From Fibrobacter sp. UBA4375 (GTDB lineage Bacteria > Fibrobacterota > Fibrobacteria > Fibrobacterales > Fibrobacteraceae), in assembly GCA_002391195.1 (NCBI GenBank), contig DGRZ01000009.1:1-49917 (forward strand): DNA of 49,917 nucleotides, given 5' to 3'. Below, piece after piece: positions 46,071-49,917 of this stretch. Below the pieces are notes generated by a model. It was given only the letters and a program-made list of their open reading frames with translations, was not told where the DNA came from and ran no database searches. The position numbers and the translations under genes were made by a program. Every line of letters starts with the position of its first letter. Positions within the stretch are counted from its first letter, which is position 1.

Positions 46071-47140
46071 CAATCCACCTCGTAATTCATGGCGTGTCTG
46101 ATTTCCTTGATATTGACGCTCACGCCTTCCCTGAGGCTGATGATTCCCGAAACGATAACCGTATCGCCCTTGGAAAGGCCCGAAGTGATTTCTACGGAGA
46201 AGGGGGTACGAAGCCCCGTCTTCACATGCTTGATATGAGCCTTGCCGTTCTGGACTACAAACACATAGGCTCCTTCCCTATCGAGAATCAACGCCTCAGC
46301 AGGAATGGTGGTACTCTTGGTTTTGCCGGGCTTCATCTGGATGGTGGCGCTCACGTAGCCGCCCGCGATAAGCTTGCCGCTGGAATTATCGACAGTGACC
46401 ACCACCTGCCGGGTACGGCTGCTTTCCGAAATGGTGGCGTCCAGGGCAGAAACCTTCCCCTTCTTCTCTACGTTCCGTTCCTGGTCCTTCAGGGTGACCC
46501 GGTCCCCCACCTTCACGCTAGAGGCATAACGCTGGGGCACGGCAAAGCGGGCCTTCAATTTTTTCACGTCGCTCAGTTCGACAACGGGAGCGCCCGCGTT
46601 CAGCCACTGGCCTACCGAAACATCCACCAAGCCAAGCTTACCTGCAAAGGGAGCCCGAACCTCTGTCTTTTCGATTTGGGCCTTGATGTATTCCACGCTG
46701 GCTTCCGCCGACTGCAGATTCGCCACAGCCGCTTCCAAATCCTCTTGAGTCGCACCCCCCTGCTGATACAAGGTGCGGGTGCGCTGTTCCCGCTGGGCAG
46801 CGAGAGAATAGTTGGACTCCGCCTGCTTCAGCTGGGCCCTGAGTTCGGAATCGTCCAGCTTGGCAAGGAGAAGCCCCGCAGGCACGCTGGCACCGTCCTT
46901 GGCATGGAGTTCCACCAGGCGGCCAGAAACGGCGGCACTCAAGGAGACGCTGTTGTTCGCCTCCAGAGTAGCCATGGTCTGGAATTCCTGCTTCTGATTC
47001 GAGAACTCTGCGATGTAACCCTCTACGTTCAGGCTGCGACCGCCCTTCGCAGGCTTTCCGCCGGCGCCCTGGGGAGCGTCCTTTCCGGAGCAAGCCAGAA
47101 GGAACGCAACAGTCAAAAGTAGCAGGAACAGTTTCTTCAT
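46070..47140 (-). CDS. RND efflux periplasmic adaptor (membrane fusion lipoprotein)
   Basis: Links the RND pump to an outer-membrane channel. The 356-residue protein begins with a lipoprotein signal (FLLLLTVAFLLAC, Cys at about residue 17), so it is probably anchored to the inner membrane by lipid. Then come the lipoyl-like half (ASVPAGLLLAKLDDSELRAQL), a coiled-coil hairpin (KQAESNYSLAAQREQRTRTLY, ATQEDLEAAVANLQSAEASV), the second lipoyl half (RAPFAGKLGLVDVSVGQWL), a beta-barrel (VPQRYASSVKVGDRVTLKD) and a membrane-proximal domain ending near ISLREGVSVNIKEI. A promoter with a perfect TATAAT lies upstream. A heptamer array lies between it and the preceding gene. Confidence 0.93.
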   Translation of the reverse strand: MKKLFLLLLTVAFLLACSGKDAPQGAGGKPAKGGRSLNVEGYIAEFSNQKQEFQTMATLEANNSVSLSAAVSGRLVELHAKDGASVPAGLLLAKLDDSELRAQLKQAESNYSLAAQREQRTRTLYQQGGATQEDLEAAVANLQSAEASVEYIKAQIEKTEVRAPFAGKLGLVDVSVGQWLNAGAPVVELSDVKKLKARFAVPQRYASSVKVGDRVTLKDQERNVEKKGKVSALDATISESSRTRQVVVTVDNSSGKLIAGGYVSATIQMKPGKTKSTTIPAEALILDREGAYVFVVQNGKAHIKHVKTGLRTPFSVEITSGLSKGDTVIVSGIISLREGVSVNIKEIRHAMNYEVD

Positions 47141-47179
47141 AAAATTTTTCAGATTCTCAAAAATTCACTTATTTAGATG

Positions 47180-47208
47180 ATTATAAAGTACATATGGTTA
47201 CAACAAAA
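47180..47208 (-). promoter_or_regulatory. Sigma-70-like promoter of the efflux operon
   Basis: On the minus strand TATAAT (47185-47180), preceded 17 bases upstream by TTTTGT; the start of transcription would be about 35 bases before the adaptor ATG. It is the only perfect TATAAT promoter noted here, unlike the TAnnTTTG elements of other genes. Confidence 0.5.
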
Positions 47209-47211
47209 TCT

Positions 47212-47246
47212 AATTCCGAGTTCTGAATTCCGAATTCTGAATTTCC
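47212..47246 (+). repeat. Heptamer array, AATTCCG family, second copy
   Basis: Units AATTCCG, AGTTCTG, AATTCCG, AATTCTG, AATTTCC in strict register. It abuts the stop codon of the 47247-47957 gene and precedes the efflux promoter. Confidence 0.8.
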
Positions 47247-47957
47247 TCAAAATTTCACGTTCACCAGAAGCCCGCCGCCATCTTCGCCAAACTCCGGCAA
47301 GAACTGCATCCGCTCTCCGAAGGACTTGGATGATGTCTTGCGGTAAATGCGCATGGCGTCCAGCATGGAGACCACACGGTTCAGCACCAGCGCCCCTACC
47401 GACACCTGAAAGACAATCCGGCTGATGCGGTAGTTCCGCAGGCGGTTCTTGTATTCGTCGATATGTTCCGAAGTCTCAGGATTGTCGCTACTCCCCCAGT
47501 CCCACTGGATGTCGTCAGAAAATTCCTCGTTTGTCGCCTTGCCGGAGCGGATCATGGACTGATTGTAGTCCTCGTCGTTATCCGGAGAAGAATTCTGCCC
47601 AGCCACGCCGCTACGGCTACGGTAGTCCCCTACCGTATTCAAAAGCGAAACTTTCTTGCTGGAGGTGTTGAGCCCCGCGTGGCGCACCGCATAATCGTGG
47701 GCCGAAGAAATGTAACGCTCCCCTACGTAGTAAGACCCCACCGCCGCCATCCAGAGGGCAATGTCAGTCCACATGAAGGGGCGAACCATCTCGCGCTCGT
47801 CCAGGTAAAGTTCACCCATGCCGGGCAGCAAGGCAGAGGCTCCCAGCGCCACGGCAAGGCTCTTCTCGCTGTTCTTGCTGACGCTTTCGTCAACGGAAAT
47901 CACCACCTGGGAAAAAGCACAGGCCGCACAAAACAGGATGGCGAGAAAGATGCGCAT
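47247..47957 (-). CDS. Unknown envelope protein with PGxGxLY motif, paralogue of the next gene
   Basis: A 236-residue protein with a signal peptide (IFLAILFCAACAFS). The motif ASALLPGMGELYLDE (about residue 45) starts a membrane-associated region with a hydrophobic helix (MWTDIALWMAAVGSYYVGERY), and a second one near the C-terminus (RIVFQVSVGALVLNRVVSMLDA). The PGxGxLY pattern is like DUF5683-type proteins. The upstream 474-residue protein has the same order: VVPGSGQLYVGG, an aromatic helix, and LNHLVSAVDA near the end, so the two look like divergent paralogues. Its ATG overlaps the upstream stop by one base (TAATG). Function unknown. Confidence 0.78.
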   Translation of the reverse strand: MRIFLAILFCAACAFSQVVISVDESVSKNSEKSLAVALGASALLPGMGELYLDEREMVRPFMWTDIALWMAAVGSYYVGERYISSAHDYAVRHAGLNTSSKKVSLLNTVGDYRSRSGVAGQNSSPDNDEDYNQSMIRSGKATNEEFSDDIQWDWGSSDNPETSEHIDEYKNRLRNYRISRIVFQVSVGALVLNRVVSMLDAMRIYRKTSSKSFGERMQFLPEFGEDGGGLLVNVKF

Positions 47958-49381
47958 TAGAATCCCCAGCTGGCCTGTACCCCAACATCAAACCCATCGA
48001 AGAAACTCATGTAACTTTCGAAGTGGAGCCTGTCGTACCAGGAGACATCTTCGGAGTAGAGTTCCTTGTTGTGGGCGTTGGCCGCAAAGGCCGCATCCAC
48101 GGCAGAGACCAGATGGTTCAGGATAATACCCCCGAAGAACCAAACCTGCAGGTCGGCATAGTCGTTGGCCTTGCTACGCATATCGCGGTACTTGGACTGG
48201 TTCTTGGACTTGCCAAGAGGAACAATTTCATCAACAACGGCCTCTTCCAGAAGCAGATTCTGACCCAGGGCTACGGAATCCACATCGTCCCAGCCAAGAA
48301 CATAGGACCTTTCGCTCACCAATTGGTAAACACTGGAGTTGTCGTAGAAGTTCTTCTGGCTTGCAATTTCTTGACCTAGAGATTGCGGGTTCGTCACAGA
48401 AAAACGATCCGTATGGGCCTTGTCATTGGTAAAGAGTTTGCCCTTGGTGTAACAGCCCGAAGCGTTTGCGTCACCGTAAATGGCCTTGCAGAAATCTTCC
48501 CGGCTGGTCATGTAGCGGGTCTCGAACCTTGATTCTTCCGTTTCATCTGAAAGCTGGTTCAAGTAGATGTCGCGCATCTGGGATTCATAGCGGCCAATGG
48601 AGAAATGATTCTTGGCAAACTTCTTGTACTTGTGCACCTGCTTGTCGTACTTGTAAACGGTGTAATAATACCAACCACCCCAGAGGGCCGCTTCAAGAGC
48701 GAGGTAGGCCGCACCGCGGGCGTAGTTGAAGGTAGAACCACCTACATAAAGCTGGCCAGAGCCGGGAACCACCAACGACATGAACAGGGCCTTGCGAGGA
48801 CTCCGGTACTTGCCTTTCATTTCGTCAATACTGTGGACCTTCGAGACTTTCACCGGACCAAGCAGGTCGCGACGGCTGATGCTGCTGGAAGACGGAATCA
48901 CCGCCACCTCAACTGAGCTGGACGAAACTTGTGAACTGGAAGATGCCTCGGAACTGGAAGACTCGACCGAGCTGGAGGATATAGCCGAGCTAGACGACAC
49001 CTCAGAACTAGAAGACAAGCTATCCTGAGGAACATCACTGGACGAGGACAGTTGCAGAGAATCCGCCACAACGCTGCTGGAAGACTGCTGAAGGGTATCT
49101 GCCACGGCGATACTCGAACTAGACTGTACAGAGCTAGACAACGCTTCGGAACTGGAGGATTCCTGAGCAGCGACACTGGAGCTGGAAACGACACTACTAG
49201 AAGAGACTGCTGCGGAACTAGACAAGACTTCCGAGCTTGAACTCTGGGCCGTCACCGCCGCCTCGCTGGACTGGGCGGCCTCGGTCTCCGCCTCGAATTC
49301 CGCAAACAGGTCGCGGGGCTGGGCAAACGCCGATACCGCCAAAAGGCTCGCCACGCAGGCGATAAAAGAAAACTTGCGCAT
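47957..49381 (-). CDS. Unknown envelope protein with long SSSS linker and PGxGQLY domain
   Basis: A 474-residue protein. A signal peptide (FIACVASLLAVSAFA) is followed by a linker of about 135 residues built from SSSS blocks and short hydrophobic/acidic spacers (SSSSEVLSSSAAVSSSSV), typical of Fibrobacter surface proteins. The C-terminal 290 residues contain FMSLVVPGSGQLYVGG (about residue 210), an aromatic helix (YLALEAALWGGWYYYTVY) and a late hydrophobic helix (VWFFGGIILNHLVSAVDA). These match the downstream protein in order and motifs. Unlike FISUMP lipoproteins it has no lipobox Cys. The linker is shared with FISUMP proteins although the folded part differs, suggesting a reusable surface-linker module. 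Function unknown. Confidence 0.8.
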   Translation of the reverse strand: MRKFSFIACVASLLAVSAFAQPRDLFAEFEAETEAAQSSEAAVTAQSSSSEVLSSSAAVSSSSVVSSSSVAAQESSSSEALSSSVQSSSSIAVADTLQQSSSSVVADSLQLSSSSDVPQDSLSSSSEVSSSSAISSSSVESSSSEASSSSQVSSSSVEVAVIPSSSSISRRDLLGPVKVSKVHSIDEMKGKYRSPRKALFMSLVVPGSGQLYVGGSTFNYARGAAYLALEAALWGGWYYYTVYKYDKQVHKYKKFAKNHFSIGRYESQMRDIYLNQLSDETEESRFETRYMTSREDFCKAIYGDANASGCYTKGKLFTNDKAHTDRFSVTNPQSLGQEIASQKNFYDNSSVYQLVSERSYVLGWDDVDSVALGQNLLLEEAVVDEIVPLGKSKNQSKYRDMRSKANDYADLQVWFFGGIILNHLVSAVDAAFAANAHNKELYSEDVSWYDRLHFESYMSFFDGFDVGVQASWGF

Positions 49382-49403
49382 ACGGGAGTAAAATAGAAAA
49401 ATA

Positions 49404-49446
49404 GTAGGTAGGGGCTAGGATTTAGGGGCTAGGATTTAGGGGCTTG
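49404..49446 (+). repeat. Heptamer array, TAGGGGC/TAGGATT
   Basis: The most regular array: TAGGGGC, TAGGATT, TAGGGGC, TAGGATT, TAGGGGC on the plus strand, preceded by GTAGG. It shows an alternating two-unit (14-base) order. It lies between the rplI terminator and the start of the 47957-49381 gene. Confidence 0.88.
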
Positions 49447-49463
49447 AGACAGAAATATAAAAG

Positions 49464-49495
49464 AAAAAGCCGTCCCTTTTCAGGAGCGGCTTTTT
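49464..49495 (-). terminator. Rho-independent terminator of rplI
   Basis: AAAAAGCCG (49464-49472) pairs with CGGCTTTTT (49487-49495), extended by an imperfect TCCC/GGAG stem; read on the minus strand it ends in a T-run. It lies 25 bases after the rplI stop. Confidence 0.85.
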
Positions 49496-49519
49496 AAGAT
49501 TTCTAGCAGTCCGAGAGAA

Positions 49520-49917
49520 TTAAGCCTTCTCAGCGACTACCCAAACCTTGACCTGAGCTTCAACATCGCTGAACACCTTGATAGCGACGGTGTAAACACC
49601 GAGCTGCTTGATGGGTTCGTCGAGCTGAACCTGGGCGCGGCTAATCTTGACGCCGGCCTTGGTGATAGCTTCGGCAATGTCGCCTGCAGTGACGGAACCG
49701 TAGAGGCGTTCGCCTTCCACAACCTTGCGTTCCAGGTTGACGGAAATCTGAGCGAGCTTGGCGGCAACGTCGCCGGCAGCAGCGAGTTCCTTCTGGAACT
49801 GGGCTTCGAGGGCGGCACGGTTGGTTTCAATCTGGAGCTTCGCTTCCTTGGTGGCACGCACGGCGAGCTTGCGAGGGAACAGGTAGTTACGGGCGTAACC
49901 ATCCTTAACCTTCACGA
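49520..49917 (-). CDS. rplI: Ribosomal protein L9 (5' end outside window)
   Basis: Large-subunit protein L9, which binds 23S rRNA through its N-terminal domain. The visible 131 residues start at KVKDGYARNYLFPRKLAVRAT, which corresponds to about residue 21 of the full protein; the usual N-terminus MKVILLEDV is cut off by the window edge. The connecting helix (KEAKLQIETNRAALEAQFQKEL) and the C-terminal domain (GERLYGSVTAGDIAEAI, ISRAQVQLDEPIKQLGVY) are clear. The first codon in view is an in-frame GTG, not a start. A strong terminator follows. Usually rplI is after rpsF/rpsR, which would lie beyond the right edge. Confidence 0.95.
   Translation of the reverse strand, partial: VKVKDGYARNYLFPRKLAVRATKEAKLQIETNRAALEAQFQKELAAAGDVAAKLAQISVNLERKVVEGERLYGSVTAGDIAEAITKAGVKISRAQVQLDEPIKQLGVYTVAIKVFSDVEAQVKVWVVAEKA

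Overview
The window looks like a chromosome segment of a Fibrobacter species (Fibrobacterota). Two gene products carry the FISUMP domain (Fibrobacter succinogenes major paralogous domain) and one belongs to the TIGR02147 family, both hallmarks of this genus. Many lipoproteins have serine-rich linkers, and the recurrent promoter element TAnnTTTG is the type known from Bacteroidota, the sister group in the FCB superphylum. I count 46 protein-coding genes, two of them cut by the window edges (proS on the left, rplI on the right). I see no rRNA, tRNA, CRISPR array, transposase or prophage.

Layout. 1-2 kb: end of proS, then aguB. 2.05-6.6 kb: a minus-strand block with a Fic protein and a four-gene TIGR02147/lipoprotein/FISUMP operon; it lies between aguB and aguA, the two agmatine-to-putrescine genes. 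7.9-14.6 kb: RNase HI, an unknown protein coupled to a PHP phosphoesterase, a predicted outer-membrane barrel and ligA. 14.6-18.5 kb: OmpA-like protein, a two-domain FISUMP lipoprotein and an unknown envelope protein. 18.7-26.7 kb (plus): sufB, fabF, fabV, a 44-residue membrane protein, a DUF2334-like protein, and an acyl-CoA synthetase followed closely by an OFA-type MFS transporter. 26.8-40.7 kb (minus): hemL, hemB, radical SAM protein, TrxB-like flavoprotein, sugar/nucleoside kinase, rhomboid, coaD, rsmD, a PilN-like/PilM-like/ComEA-like group, kdsB, gatC and a UvrD/PcrA helicase. 40.86-40.94 kb: a candidate small structured RNA. 41.0-43.0 kb: mazG head to head with dprA, then an FtsB-like protein. 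43.0-49.4 kb (minus): an RND pump with its adaptor and two related envelope proteins. 49.5 kb: rplI.

The most unusual signal is not a gene. Short degenerate arrays with a strict 7-base period recur at many gene 3' ends. At least four unit families are visible: TAGGNNN, GAGTTGT-like, AATTCCG-like and TCTCTCG. Some arrays supply the stop codon of the upstream gene, and one palindromic array is translated inside LigA just before the catalytic lysine. A second class of dispersed palindromic repeats (CCCCG..CGGGG and GTCATTGCGAG types) sits between genes and has also been absorbed into the linker of a FISUMP lipoprotein. Several genes have TAnnTTT(G/A/C) placed 4-5 bases before the ATG, which would give leaderless mRNAs.

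Functions are assigned from motif recognition only. No database search, structure prediction or alignment was run.
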